From Sympetrum striolatum (Eukaryota > Arthropoda > Insecta > Odonata > Libellulidae): a stretch of 64,000 nt of DNA. This document shows positions 33,631-46,529 of the stretch, piece by piece (the stretch's first letter is position 1; every line of letters begins with the position of its first letter). The stretch lies in assembly GCA_947579665.1 (NCBI GenBank), contig OX388345.1, forward strand, positions 68,315,454-68,379,453. Reading direction: 5' to 3'. A program made the position numbers and the translations under genes. The notes beneath the pieces were generated by a model. It saw only the letters and a list, made by a program, of their open reading frames with translations. It was not told where the DNA came from and ran no database searches.

Positions 33631-35577
33631 CATTCTGTCGCGGCGTAAGTTATTTATTATTTCGACACTCAGGTGGCCGACGATGCATGGTATCTGATGG
33701 GAGCCCAGAAAGAAAAATATGGGTTGTTCGCAGACGTAATAGGAATATGGAAATACTTCGGGTTCTGTTAAGGGGAAATTTTGGGTTCCGCAATGTAAAG
33801 TATTGATGTCGTTCCCGCAGAATATTTAAAGACTCGGGCAATCTGATATTTTTGACTCTTTGAGTTGAAAACTAGTACGGTTCTGGAAAGAAAATTGGAT
33901 TGCACACGCTTGAATACTACTCAACTCGTCAATGTTGGCGATGTTAAACTTACACAACGCTTGGATAACCTAGACTCACATCTTACTGTTTGCAATGCTT
34001 TAGGACAGGGAAGTTTCCAGAACTATTACTTCAGGTAAAGACTATTATACATTCGATTTTCTTTATACCCCATTCACATTTGCAGATTTTTATTACACAT
34101 TTGTATCAATTTATAAAGAATGAAATATTAATGCATTTTAATTTTCCAGATTGTAGGACATGTTATTTTTTAACTCGAGTTCAGGGATACAGGATTAAAT
34201 GCAGGAGAAATTATCGTAAGAAATAATTATAACTTTCATCACGCAAAAAGCTTGCATAGCTTCATAAGTAATAAAATTATTTAATTTTACATTTGATGAG
34301 ATTTATGATACATTATTACTAAACAAGAACAGCATTTAATGAATCAAAACAAACCTTTTTTATGTAACTTTGAATTTTAGTCTCTTCCTGTTTGCTATAA
34401 AGTAACTTCTGTTAATCAGTGTAGCGCATAAAAAGAAAGTAAGTTTACTTTACACTAGTCAATTTAAAGTGTTTTAGATTTCAATAATCTCGAGGTAAAT
34501 ATTCTCTGTGCTCGTATGTTGATTTTTCACTTATCTTGAAAGTATTTAATTCTTGTTTTTCTTTCCACCATATCCCTTTCATTGTTGGGAAACATCCCAG
34601 TGATTAGTGTAGGCACTGTAATGAGCTTCAAGTTTCATTAGGTTCACTTAATCAATACATGCCAGCCAAGCCTTAACATTTCCTGAGGAAGTACATCCGA
34701 GATTTCGATCCTCCATCAGTGCTTACAAATCACCTTAATAAAGCCAGCTTCCCAAGTGGACTTGGACCATCTTCCTCAAGCAGCAAATATTGCCAAGCTC
34801 TTAACATAATTGGATGAAGGACGAAACACTTAATTTCTCTAAGAATCAGTTTAAACAGGACCAGCTTAGACAATACATTTTCTTCTTTTTGAAACCATTG
34901 GCAACTATACAAATATCCGAGAAGCAATGTGTCTCTCACTGAAATGGATTTGCAAAACTACCACAGCCCATTTCGATACATTTTTAGATCAAGTTTCCCA
35001 AGTTTAACAGTTTAGATTGTGACCTTCACATATTTTAAACTGTCTCATTAATTTTTCTAAACTTTAAAAATATATTTTGATCTCAGAAATTTAATTCTGT
35101 AGATAAAGTTATAGCAACATTTCGAAATATCTACAGTAAAACTTTCTTTAATCTTTAGCACCATTCAACTGCTTAATTTTTTCGAATGAATGACATAACG
35201 GCATACTCATTTATTTGTTTTCGGAGATAAACTAGATAGCGTAAAAGATCTGCATGTATTTAGAGGTGCAAAAATAGAAAATCTGAACGTAAACGAAAGT
35301 ATGGTAGGTGTTAACGGTTCCTGAATGTCACTTTATATAAATTTTTGCAAGTCAACAAGGCTAAAAGTGATAATTTTCACTTTTTATTCACACTGAGCAA
35401 GAGATAGAAAAATAAATTTAATATTATGATGGTTATTAATGAAAGAAATTAGATGTAATTACGTTAGGAGATTTGCCAGTATTAATGAAAGTTTCAAAAC
35501 TTAAAGACCTATCAAAATCAATTTTGACTAATGATAATTCTTAATTCTAGAAATATTATAGGGTTCTCGAATACCTA
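33631..35577. other. AT-rich non-coding stretch
   Basis: Nothing recognised. Confidence 0.5.
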
Positions 35578-35690
35578 TGTTGGCAGGGCGTTCGACTTTG
35601 ATGGAAGTGGTTCCGGGTTCAATTCCCGATGGGTCTCCATATGGGAAATGATCTAAGCTCACGAAATACTTATAACTATACTACTACTAT
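35578..35690 (+). mobile_element. tRNA-derived SINE, copy B
   Basis: A-box-like TGGCAGGGCG (35581-35590) and B box GGTTCAATTCC (35616-35626, matching GGTTCRANNCC) lie in ttccggg...cccgatgg. They are followed by gggaaatgatctaagctcacgaaatactta, the same tRNA-unrelated tail as the copy at 4131. Same strand, more decayed 3' end. The shared tail shows both belong to one SINE family. Confidence 0.7.
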
Positions 35691-35899
35691 AAATTTGAAG
35701 TGGGAATGTAATTAATCTACTAAGACAAACATAGCTATTGATAATTTGATTTTCCTGGTTCACTCAACTACATAACAAACATTGCATAGGTATTCATTAA
35801 AGCACCCCAACCATCGAAAAATCCCCCTGTTCCCAAAGGAAGCATACACCTTTAGTGAAGAACCACTGCTTTAAACGGAAAATCTCGCTCTAATTTGCA

Positions 35900-36600
35900 A
35901 TAAGACGGGGGAAAGTAAGTCCCCATGAGGATCATTCTTGCAAGAATTCACCGGGGGAGATATTCGAGACAATCCTTCGCTCCATCCTTCATCTCCGACC
36001 ACGTGCGATATCCTCGGCACGACAATCGAGACTTTGCCACTCCGTTGCTCCCCCCGCTCCTTTCTCTGATTGAGATATGTTTACGGCAGCAGTAGTCCCA
36101 CGCCCACCCACACTCGGGGGGAGGGAGAAGCGTTAATCCAGACACGAGCTATCGAACTCCGCTCATGGGTCACAGCATCCCGACGCCGCGTAGATGCGAT
36201 TTTCGCGCCTCGCGATCGGCGTCTGTTTCTTCGAATTCGAAGCACGCGCTCCGCGCCAAGGAGGCGGTGGGCGGGGAAACAGAATAAGGAGCGGATTCGG
36301 CTTTTGAGCGCGCCAGGTTGTGTGTGTGCGAGACACAATTGTTCATGCAAATATGTTTCCTTCCAGTTTATCCCTTTCGCGAGCGAATGGGTTTATCTTC
36401 CACTCCGGATCGTCTACATATACAGCCGTGGGAGCGAGCGGAGGATGACGAACTGTTTTGGTCCATTAGCAAAGTGCGGTACGAGAGGAATAAGTTTTTA
36501 ATCGTAGGGCGAGGAAATTGAGGATCCAGGATATTGGAACGAATAACCAGGTCTCCTTTTGCTTCACCGAGAACAATACCAGTGGTGCCCAAAGACTTCC
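35900..36600. other. GC/CpG-richer island
   Basis: One of the strongest islands: many CpGs (gacgccgcg, cgcgcctcgcgatcggcg, gcacgcgctccgcg) between AT-rich flanks. Open frames up to 143 aa on the plus strand have no recognisable domain and are explained by the low stop density of GC-rich DNA. A promoter or regulatory island is possible. Confidence 0.4.
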
Positions 36601-37739
36601 CTAACGGACTATATGTTACATTACTGTGGGGCTAAAGGCCAAGTTGCGTATGTAAATTTCAAGAAGACACTATAATACGTATTTTACGTATCTTTATTAT
36701 CCTCTTCACTGCTCTGAGTCTTATGAAAGGATTAATTCCTCGAATTCCCACCGTTTTCCATAAAACAGATTGATGATACTCTCTGAGATATTAAAATCGG
36801 ATAGAGCAACCAACCGAAAAGTGGGAGATCCACTGTTCTGTTATTGGTTCCAACTACTTTCATACCGGTCAATGCATTGCCTTTATACTTAGATGTGAAG
36901 CATACTTAGGGCAGTAAGGTATCTTTGAAAAGCAATAAAATTGATATCAATTAATAAAGATTAATGATTTAGGGTTCAAACTACGCGGGTCGACTTTGAC
37001 CCAAAGGCAGTAGTTTGTGCTCTGCGATATTCTACGTAGAATGTAGATTGGAATCATATGTATCAATCTAAAACATTCGTTACCTCTAAATTAAAAAAGT
37101 AATAATTTATCACTAAAATACAATTTAGCCTCTTCGAATGAACTGTGGGGTTATTCGTAATTGTATCTGGCTTAATAAAATCGAGGAATCGATAAGATGT
37201 AGTTGTTATTAGCTTCCGCCTTCAGTGCAGGCAAAGGAAATGCAAACATGCGTTGCGGGTTGACAAACACAAGGTGCAAATGTGTTGATCGTAGACGAGA
37301 CGATATGAATCCAATATTTTCGATTCCTCGGAAATTAAAACAAATATATTTCACCACGGTCTTTAAAATACAAGAGGTATAAGTGGCTGAGAGATGATGA
37401 TATATTATTTCCCATGAAAATACGAATAATTTGATCAATAAGTCGTAAACATAACATAAGTCTTCATTGTTCTGTAGCTACAGAAAAATGGAAATCTTTC
37501 GGGCAATACTATATATTTATACATACACACACGCACACAGTAATACTTCTCGTTGCAAGGATAAGTCATTTAACTATTGTATGCTAACTTTAGAAACTAA
37601 ACATCAAACATAATGCGCTTCGGCGAAATTCTCTATAATCCGTTATCGATGAAACAGCATTAGCGTGAAAACTTCGTCCGGTAGAAATCACCTCCTAACA
37701 CAACCCAAAACAACCACAACTACCGGAAGAAATTAGTAA
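36601..37739. other. Non-coding stretch with a compound hairpin
   Basis: No gene. At 36977-37017 caaactac pairs with gtagtttg, and inside it gggtc (36987-36991) pairs with gaccc (36998-37002), a compound hairpin of unknown role. A short CA-rich run is near 37525-37540. Confidence 0.45.
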
Positions 37740-38050
37740 ATAGCCGCTTCCGTGATCCCAAGCACCGCCTGTTGGTTTAGCACGTGAGACGGGAGATTAT
37801 GCTTTGATAGGTAAAATAGAAGGACCGAATCAACCAATAATGCGCCGTGAGACTGGGTGCTCCGGAAGTTTAGGAAATTGGTCGGCGACGAGATACACAA
37901 TCGTTCTATAGAAAATAAGATTCGAAGTCACGGAGCCGCACCACGGGACAATCAAAAAGTTCTACAGCTATCGCCACCACTTCCAATTTACGGCACGCCA
38001 AGTTCTCTAAGTTCTCGACCTGCCACCACATTCGCCACATAGTTGGTGCA
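37740..38050. other. Moderately GC-rich patch
   Basis: CpG-containing and less AT-rich than the surroundings, with a 61-aa plus-strand frame of no known family. Nothing more can be said. Confidence 0.3.
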
Positions 38051-38284
38051 AAACGTGATCCAACATTGACTCGAGTTGGTTGGCAGTATCATTACTATTA
38101 ACTGATGCTTACGTGATCATTATCTTTGAAAAGCCTTGCAATGAGTATACGTTTTTAAGCTGCTGTAGCACTTGAAGCTCAAGTCCCCTCACTACAGTAC
38201 CCTCAATTTTAATGTGCGACAATTTCTTATCTCACACATAATTGCACGAGTAAAGAAAGAAATATTGGAACACTGCTCTTAATG

Positions 38285-38348
38285 AATTAGAGGTATAAAA
38301 TCTCCAAAAGCCGTCTTTGTGGGCGTTTGGAGATTTAAACCTCTAATT
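38285..38348. repeat. 64-bp imperfect hairpin
   Basis: Arms aattagaggtataaaatctc... (38285-38312) and its inverted partner (38322-38348) pair over about 27 bp with two or three mismatches and a 1-nt gap, around a 9-nt loop. Possible MITE core or hairpin RNA. Confidence 0.7.
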
Positions 38349-40297
38349 GCATGCCGTTGATAAAAACCTTATAATGAATATGACAATTAATGGCGTACAC
38401 TATTATGAATAAGGTCGCTCCAAAAGTTTGATGGTTTTGGACGAAATTGAAGCTTTTTTTCTTGTTTATTTGGGATGACCCAAGTTACAATTTAAAAATA
38501 CTAGGCTACACATAGTAAATAAGAAAGGTAATAACTTTTTCTTGGATGCAACAACCTGAGTCTGCACTCACAAATAATTATATCACAACGAAATATCAAG
38601 AACAAACATTTAGTTTAGCAATAACTTTATGTAAATATATTTTGAATATGTATATGTGCAAGTGAAAGTTAATTCTTCCCCACAGCATATCTTGTAAGTG
38701 TTCTCAGAATCGAGCGCAATAAATATTTGCAGATATAAAATTTTCGGTAATGCGGTCTTTAAATTAAGCTTTACTTCAGTAAGCAAAGCCTAACTTTATC
38801 TGAATAAACGTTGCGACTCTATTTTAATTTTTATTTTATATTTCATCTCCTATCATTAGAAAAACGTCTAGCTCTAAACATCCTCCACTTTATTACAATA
38901 TCGATCATCACAGCGAATATTCATCATTCCGATTGTTTTAGCAAAATCGATATAAGTATCGATTTATTTGTTTTGTCTGCGAAAGACCGTTTATCACGCG
39001 CTGTCGTGAGCTATCCAAATTCAGAGAATTGCTACACGCTCTCCTCTGACATATTACGCCACGCGGTTTCGTGTTATATCATGGAAACCACGAGTTAAAT
39101 TGAAATTTACGCGCAAAGATATGGAGCCCGAACGGTAGTAAGATACGTGAAAAATTACCACGAGACAAATCAAATACACGCAGAACAAACTTCCCGGAAT
39201 ATGTGTCAACAGTATTAGAAGCAATAGGTGAAAATTTCTTTTGTCGTTCGGGAAATGTAAAGTCTATTTAGCGTCTGAAATTACTCTAGGCTAGAGACTG
39301 TTTTAGTGCCAATTATTTACGGATGGATTTGGAGAAAATTCACTCAAGGATTATTTACATTTGAATATCTAGTGAGGAAGGAAGAATTGAGCGAGGAAGG
39401 AAGGATTGAAATTTTTAAACCTTGCTTACTCGTCAGGTTCGAGTTTTAATAGAGACCATGAATTTCTTCTGCCTTGCGCATTTAGTTTCGAATCCTCTAT
39501 CCTAAATAATATTACAATTAAATAAAACTTCAAAGCGTATTTGTGTGCTTAGATTTCTCACTCCTGAGGAAAATGAAAATTGAAAATTTATACAGCTTCA
39601 ATGCACTGATTTTCAATCAATAGTACATCATTTCAGGTTGGTTTTCACTATCACCTTTAAATCCTAAAATTGGGCTATTCTAAGTCATACTTAATTTTCC
39701 CCACTCATTGCATTAATTCAGATTTCATTTAGTGAATATATAACCGTAAGGCAACACCACACTTCTACCATATTACGATGAATGGAATATTTTTCATTCG
39801 TACTTTGGTACAGTATAGAGAAAAATGTATCATTCATCTATACTTGTCACAATCTTTTTTATGGTCTTGATGAAATCTACTGAGGTATGAGTGATACTGA
39901 ATAATTGCTAATTATATGTATTCAAAAGGAATGTTGAAAACAGAGAGTTACTTGTAAAGTCGTTGTGCTTTCCTCGTGTGAAAAAGGTCCCACTTTTAGC
40001 ACGATATCCCAGTAAGGAAAGCAAGGGCAAACTATCTCACTCCTCATCTTGTTAGTTAGCCTCATTCCTCTCTACTTGGTAGCTAAAGTTAGAGAGGTTA
40101 AAGTTTCAACCAACCTTTAGGATTGATACTTCATTGACAGAAAACATCTTACCAGAAGTAAAAAGTATAGAACTCACTTGACTGAACTTAGGATATTAAT
40201 TTACCTTACCAAACTATTGCTGAGGTTATTTAATTCTCAAAATTATATTCTATAGCGAACCTCACTCGATGGGGGCAAAGTTCTTTGAACTCTGGGT
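38349..40297. other. AT-rich non-coding stretch
   Basis: Nothing recognised. A short gaggaaggaag direct repeat is at about 39375-39410. Confidence 0.5.
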
Positions 40298-40513
40298 CTA
40301 AAACGAAAAAGTACGTGTAACTAGCTCTTTCAGCACCAAATAAAGCAAGACTACATCTTCAAGGAGCTCATTCCACCTATTTTGGTGCTTAAGAGGAGCG
40401 AATCTGGAAAATGCAAGAGCACTCTGTGTATAGCGATAAGGTTTACTGAAATGTAATAACTGGTTTCTAGTGAACATATCCAGTCTTTGCAAGATAAGTG
40501 TTGAATTGATCAA
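40298..40513 (-). pseudogene. Possible LINE C-terminal fragment
   Basis: The minus-strand frame ends with NRWNELLEDVV, about ten residues, then VLKEL. This resembles the WNxLPEDVV...SL..FK..L ending of CR1/jockey-group LINE proteins. The rest (FTRNQLLHFSKPYRY) is not diagnostic. Short and partial, so the assignment rests on that one motif. Confidence 0.4.
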
Positions 40514-41110
40514 GAAAAAGGCTAGGAAAAACTGTGAACACCAAAGAAATCTAAAAAAAATGTAAAATTAAGAGGGTAATGGGAAATGTAGCGGGAAAGA
40601 ATGACGATGAATTACGTTGAATACTTGACCAATTCATGACATGTGCCCTACATACAAAAGGCTCGAAATTGCTATCTGTTGATGACAAATTCCTATATCT
40701 TCACACATTTTTTACTATTAAATGGCCGAGAAAAGGAAAACTTCAATGATCATCTTTCTATAATATAATCAGTAACGTTAGTTTATTATTATCGTCTAAC
40801 AAATAGAAAGAAACTTTTCTAATAAATATACCAATTCATTCCGTTTATGTTATTTATAAATAAGAAATTATGTCCTAGTTCAAGTAGAGAATGCTCATAG
40901 ATGTCAACATGTGTTTAAAAATGATACGTTAAAATAACAAGGATAAAATAAAAAAAACATTTATAAAGGAGCATTAGATAAAACAATAAATATCACATTC
41001 TGCAACGTAACTGTTGGAAGAATGCGCGAAAACGATTTTGTAAGCTACATTAAAGCATAATCAATAGTAGAAGCCGTTCCTTGGTGGAATTCCATATCAA
41101 TGGAAAAATG
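40514..41110. other. AT-rich non-coding stretch
   Basis: Nothing recognised. Confidence 0.5.
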
Positions 41111-41167
41111 AAAACTCGCTTAGTAAAAATTCTACAAAATTTGTGGAATTTTTACTAAGTGAGTTTT
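41111..41167. repeat. 57-bp near-perfect hairpin
   Basis: Arms of 28 bp (41111-41138 and 41140-41167) pair with only two mismatches around a single unpaired base. The stem begins aaaactcgcttag. Possible cruciform, hairpin RNA or palindrome made by template switching. Confidence 0.8.
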
Positions 41168-41859
41168 TAATTTTTTTATCTACATTAAAACCATGCATCG
41201 AACTAGAGAAACTGATTACGGCTTACAAAAGGGAAATCAAAACACAAAAATTAATTTTATAGCTATATTATTTATTATATTTAGCATATAATTGTACTAC
41301 CTGAAAGATACATGAGAATTATCGGAAACTAACAAGATGAGATAGAATATAAAACAGTGTGCCAAATCTACGCAAGACCTGATCAATAGGAATAAACTAA
41401 ATATCAAATGAATATACTCATTATCAAGTTATGCTCTACTACACTTTCGTGTACATTCAGTTACTTCCTATCAATCCGTAAGTAAATAGTTTTTTTTACT
41501 GATCAAACTCTGATTAGAAGGGCTATTTTATAACAATTAAATGATGATTACTATTCCTTATTATTTTGATTATAGTGAGTGCATGAATTTACTATTGACT
41601 TTTTTGCTTAAATAATGGGCTAAGGAAAATTTCGCAGCAAAGATGTTTACACGAAGAATAATAAACAAATATTACTTGAGCAAACATGTTTATAAAGTCA
41701 CTTGAGAATAGCCTTGAATAGCCAGATTTGTTGTAGTAAGCCATGAAGAATAACGCCGAAAAGTCGCTAAGGCGCACTGCGATAAAAAAAGTTCCGGAAG
41801 ACGAAGATACGGCCATATTCCTACCTTTCACGCATTCAATTTTACGGCAAAAGAAATTT
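41168..41859. other. AT-rich non-coding stretch
   Basis: Nothing recognised. Confidence 0.5.
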
Positions 41860-42480
41860 ATACTTCTTGCGTACACGCCGCTATTATTACTTCTCCCCCG
41901 CACGGGATGAAAATTTGCCCTCAATACATTACGGCCGGAGTATGGCTTAATAGACGGCCACGGAAAATGGACGAGTTTCTTTCCTCGAAACTTCCCTCAT
42001 GAACCGAGGAACATCGCAATTTGCTCCCTCACATATTTTTCGCATAATGAGCGGAAAAAATCCCCTCGGAGGTGAATCGCGAAAGACTTCTCCGAGCTTA
42101 GTAAAGTAATAATAGCTCGGTTTAGGTCGACCTATCGTGCGAACCTGAGCCGCATACACTCGCCGACGAGAAACTTTCCTAATCTGACAAGCACCTCGTT
42201 GCGCGTGACTCCATATTGGATTGCGTAAAACTCTCCTTAAAAATTTCGAGGAAAAGAAGTTGGATCAGAAGCCGTTACGTAATGGAGCGGGCGAGGGCTA
42301 ATTTTTTCCCCTTTGAGTGACAGGGGAGTGTCCATCCCCAAGGAGGGAAGAGCACGCCATGGAGAAATCCTTATTTCGGACGTCGATTGCGTGATCGTGT
42401 AGGGAGTCACGAATTTACGGGCGTGCGTGAGCGGAGACGGGAAAAAGAGGGAGAAGAAGTTATTGGAACGCTTTTCACGG
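41860..42480. other. GC/CpG-richer island
   Basis: CpG-enriched (acacgccgct, cccgcacggg, ctcgccgacg, gttgcgcgtgac, gagcgggcgagg). No domain or splice-bounded exon recognised. Candidate regulatory island. Confidence 0.35.
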
Positions 42481-43739
42481 AAATTGAACTCAACAATTTT
42501 CCCGTTTATTCCATTTTCTCATTTTTCTGGCCCCTCGCTGCTTACCTTCCTTTTTTCTTAATGTTTCCACGTCCTTTTCCAAACTTTCTTCTCTCGTTTG
42601 CTATACTCTCACAGCTATATCCGGTTCGTCCTATAAGAAGGGCTGGTTGTACCGCAGAGAAAAGTCTCAGAATAGCAGGATTTACAACAGCTAGACTGTT
42701 AACATTTTCCACAACTTCCAAGATAGGAAGAAAGGCCTTTTCAATAAGTTATGAAAGTAAAAAAAACTCAGGATAAATCAGATTTTTCAAATAAAACATT
42801 TCTTAGGATTCATCATTTCGTAATAAGTCATCGCTTGCATTTTGCATCAATGGAAAGCTATAGGTAAAAATTACCGTGACCATTTTCAACTTTAATTATC
42901 CTTTTAATATGGGTAAAATATGATAAATTTTCTCCATAGCCATATAATCCCAGGTCTTTCGGTTCTAAGTCAAGGTCCCCGTAAACATTGATTTTATTTT
43001 TACTGCTGCTTAGAAAGCAGAAATTTCCGTGAATGCCTTCCTGCGCGAAAGTTGCAAGAATGCACTCGATTAGGATTAAAAAAGGTCAATTTTAATCAAG
43101 CCAAGATGATAACAATTCAGTTTATATTAAGGAATGAACCACCTTTATACAAAAAATTGGCCTCAAAGATGAAGAGGTGTGAATGTATGTATATGAGGAT
43201 AGCGAGGTCAATGTGACAATATCTATTGCAATAACAAAAAATGAACCATCGGATATGACATATGCTTGGCCTCGGACGGAAATTAAGGCAATACCTAAGT
43301 ACTTCAAACAAAAAAGTGTATACTACTTTGTATTTTCAAGAAATAAATTAGTGTAATCTCTTTTATGGGCTTCTGTAAGGTTTCGCCTCACCATCCTGAT
43401 ATTAGTTAACGTAAGATTAAATTACAAAATCGTAATTAAAGGGATCGAAGTGTCACATCCTGCTTGAATGAATCTTGCACATATGCCGCGATGCACTTTC
43501 ATTGGAAAAAAGTTTGGAATCTCTGGGAAGTTTGAAATCAAACTCAGATCCTGCACCAGTCTCGTATAATTTTATTGCTCACAAAAACCAAAATAGCCCA
43601 AATCTACTAGGATTACAAGATGATTGCCACAGCGAACCTTCGTGGAGATGAACCTAGTAACGATGCAGAGCAAAATCATGACACCCTCATTCAGATAAAT
43701 CAGCATCCAACTAAAGGCACCGTGCATGTTAGCAGGAGG
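42481..43739. other. Non-coding stretch
   Basis: No gene seen. The 129-aa plus-strand frame running in from the island (42387-42776) is pyrimidine-rich and unlike known proteins. Confidence 0.45.
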
Positions 43740-44130
43740 AGTTAGAAAGATACGAGAGCGTTATTTGGGTCAGATGCAAAACGGAGCCAAAAATGAATTT
43801 CCTTTGACGCCTTTCGGGAGGCCCTTATTTGAACAATCCGAGCGGAAAATCTAAACGAAATCGCGCAGTTTGAGGCCGTTGTTAGCGGGAATCGAGCAGA
43901 ATATCCAATGATGCAAAGCGGCTACAGATAAGGAAGGACGGATGTTTACCGTCAAATGTCGAGGATTCCTCCCAAAGATGCGGGATGATTCTAGCCGTAG
44001 ACGAAGATACGCGCTCTTGCGTAAGTCAACTGTTACTGGCGCAGGCGGCGTTCCCAGACGCTCCCGCACCATTTCCCTATCTCTCTCATCTCCTCGCATG
44101 TCTTTCACGCCCAATTTTCTCTCCCCCCCC
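43740..44130. other. GC/CpG-richer island
   Basis: CpG-containing block ending in a pyrimidine-rich stretch. A GTAAGT follows gctcttgc at about 44020, but no convincing exon precedes it. Confidence 0.3.
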
Positions 44131-44284
44131 TTCCCATCCCTTCATTTATTCCAACACTTATTTTCTTTGACTAAGACTGCTTTAAATAGTGCGTAATAAT
44201 GGGCTATCTGCAGTAGCCAGATTTTTTTCATTTTTAGTAAATATTACGAATATTCGGTAACCACAAAACAGGTCATATATCACC

Positions 44285-44335
44285 CATAGTTAGTACCCCT
44301 AATCAGTACCCATATTTAGTACCCATATTTAGTAC
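44285..44335 (+). repeat. Short tandem repeat with tagtaccc unit
   Basis: Four imperfect ~13-bp units around ta(t/g)ttagtaccc in a row; the last two are atatttagtaccc-like and nearly identical. Confidence 0.75.
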
Positions 44336-44989
44336 CTTAAGTCATTTTTTAGCAATTTATATTTTGATTTTTTTAATGTTTTTGGTAAAAATGATCATTA
44401 TTAAATTTGTATTATTTTGTAAATCGTCATTGTTCGAGACATCTTGGACCATGGAATAAGGAGATTTTATGTAATTGCGGGTGGAAACTTAAGAGAACAG
44501 TTTTCTTACTGAGCAAGAATTCTTACGCACCTACGAAACTTTAACATTATCTCGATGAATTAATATTTTTCAGAAAAGATTAATCTCCCGCAGATTTTTC
44601 GATCATCTGGAAAGATGTTGTCTGATAATTTCCAGAATATAGCATAAAACAACCATTAAAAATAAATTATGGTCATAATATTCAAACAAGCACATTTTAT
44701 CTTTTAACTAAAAAAAACAAAGTTATAGACTTAGGCCCACTGAATAAGACCTGGCAGAAAAAAAGGAGAGTACGTCTTTTTTCAATGTCATTTTTTCTTT
44801 AAATTCAAACAAGAATCGTTTTTAAGCTTACTCCCTAAAACAAGTTCCGAATGAGGATTACAAAGTTCCGCATTCGAGCTTCCAAGATCTTTATTTTTGA
44901 AATTCCCTCAGTTTATCGTAAAATTTCTATAAATATGTATTTTTCTATTCCTGCACCTCAATTATCTATCTCCTACCCATATTTTTTCC
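44336..44989. other. AT-rich non-coding stretch
   Basis: Nothing recognised. Confidence 0.5.
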
Positions 44990-45160
44990 ATAGCTCGTGT
45001 GCGTTAAACCGTTGCTATCCATCTCTACGCCTCATTAAAACGCACGTCTTCAAAACGTCCGCCTTTCACATCCCTGTCCTATCCTTGGGTTTCTTATTTC
45101 CTCACTTCCTGTCATCCTCAACACGTGTCCTCCCCATGTCTTGCCTATTCTACGTTCTAC
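44990..45160 (-). pseudogene. Possible decayed LINE C-terminus
   Basis: On the minus strand one frame gives TWGGHVLRM, then a short acidic stretch, IRNPRIG and ERRTF before a stop. GHVLRM...RR resembles the W-x-GH-x-x-R motif near the C-terminus of RTE-type LINE proteins (WIGHILRG in the intact element here). Short and stop-ridden on both sides. Confidence 0.3.
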
Positions 45161-45910
45161 TTACCGCAGCGTTTTAAATATAGTTAATTTCTAGTCCAAA
45201 AATAAATGCAGTATTTCTTATCCCAAAATTAATTCGAGCATATGAAATTTATTACTTCTACTAATTACTGCGGCAAACATTTTGGAGGTGATAGCATATA
45301 GAATTTCATACAATTAGCCATAATTTGAGCTAACCAATACGATTTTCTTACAAAAATCAAATCTATCAATCCTCAACCAGACCCTATATCTATCTTAAAT
45401 ATATAAATAATTGCATTTAAATAACAAGTTACTGTGTGAAGCCTAAAGACAGACAGATTTAAAAAAATATGTTGTTAATTATATTTACTTAAGAGATGTT
45501 TGATTTTATAATGATTTAAATTCTTGATAAAGTCTAATTGTTAAGATAAATATAACTTGTGTGAAAAACATATCGGTAGCATTTAACAGAGTTAATATGA
45601 ATGGATTAGCTCCTCAAAATCAACTTGCATACTTTTTGTAGCTCGTAAACTCTAATGTTTCTCTATTGACTCAATTGCTCCTTGCCATTATTTCTGGTGA
45701 CGGCCAAACATTCGTATATCAATGGAAAATGTAATTAAATTTAAGAGTGCTTTATTTTATAATTTCTTAAGGATATAATTATCCAGAGAAAGCTTCAATC
45801 CTTTTCCAGAGAGATATATATGATTTGAGAGATCGAAGCTGGAAGTTTTATTTTTTTTAATTGGAAATTGGAATATCGATTAGACAAAAAGTCTTAAAAT
45901 AAAATATTAC
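45161..45910. other. AT-rich non-coding stretch
   Basis: Nothing recognised. Confidence 0.5.
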
Positions 45911-45986
45911 CTCTTGAATGTGAGAAATCCTTTGGTAAGGAAGAGACCACCATACTGCAAATGTCGTTGCCCTTGCGAGGTTTCAC
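45911..45986 (-). CDS. Candidate 76-bp internal exon, family unknown
   Basis: On the minus strand, tttgccgtttcag precedes and gtaatatt follows a 76-bp segment whose base composition differs from the very AT-rich flanks. The acceptor and the AG|GTAATA donor are both canonical. Two frames are open. One gives a peptide ending GGLFLTKGFLTFK, with 2 nt carried in and 2 nt out; the other contains RKGNDICSMVV. I do not recognise either. If real, it is an exon of a minus-strand gene with very large introns on both sides, because no partner exon is seen in the window. Confidence 0.3.
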
Positions 45987-46529
45987 CTGAAACGGCAAAT
46001 TAAAATCAGCTTCTATCTTATTTTCCTCAATTGTCTAAAAGCAACTTCCTATTACCGTCATGTTTTAACTTTTTATTACAACAGCATACAACTAATCCAT
46101 TAGCATTTGAATGATACTGCTGCCTATTTATTGATTAAAAATATCAGCTGAGCTAGTCGCTTAGATAGGTGGAAATGTTATATAATACTATATTGAACAA
46201 CTAACACAATTCTTCAAGGCTTTACGTATACAAATGCGGAACATTTGTATTATCCCAATACATTAACTACATTAATTTTAAACTATGCTAATTTTAAATT
46301 TAAACAGCAGTAATTTACAAATTAATCTTCAACCAGTACGAACACCACGTGCGTTTATTAACTAAATCGAACAATTCAAAAGCAACCTCACATATAGTAC
46401 AATTACAGACACACACAAAAATCCAATTTCCTTGAAACAGAATTCAAACCACTAGTCAATATCTTGCGTAACCAAACATCTCCATCTTCCTCCTCTATTT
46501 GCTCCACTCATTTCCCACATCTCGTTAAA
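45987..46529. other. AT-rich non-coding stretch
   Basis: Nothing recognised. Confidence 0.5.

Noticed and set aside
34730..34939. 69-aa minus-strand frame in a slightly GC-richer patch
   Set aside because: No motif of any RT, transposase or host family that I could identify.
36070..36501. 143-aa plus-strand frame in the CpG island
   Set aside because: Arg/Ser-rich compositional translation, with overlapping frames on both strands and no splice-site support.
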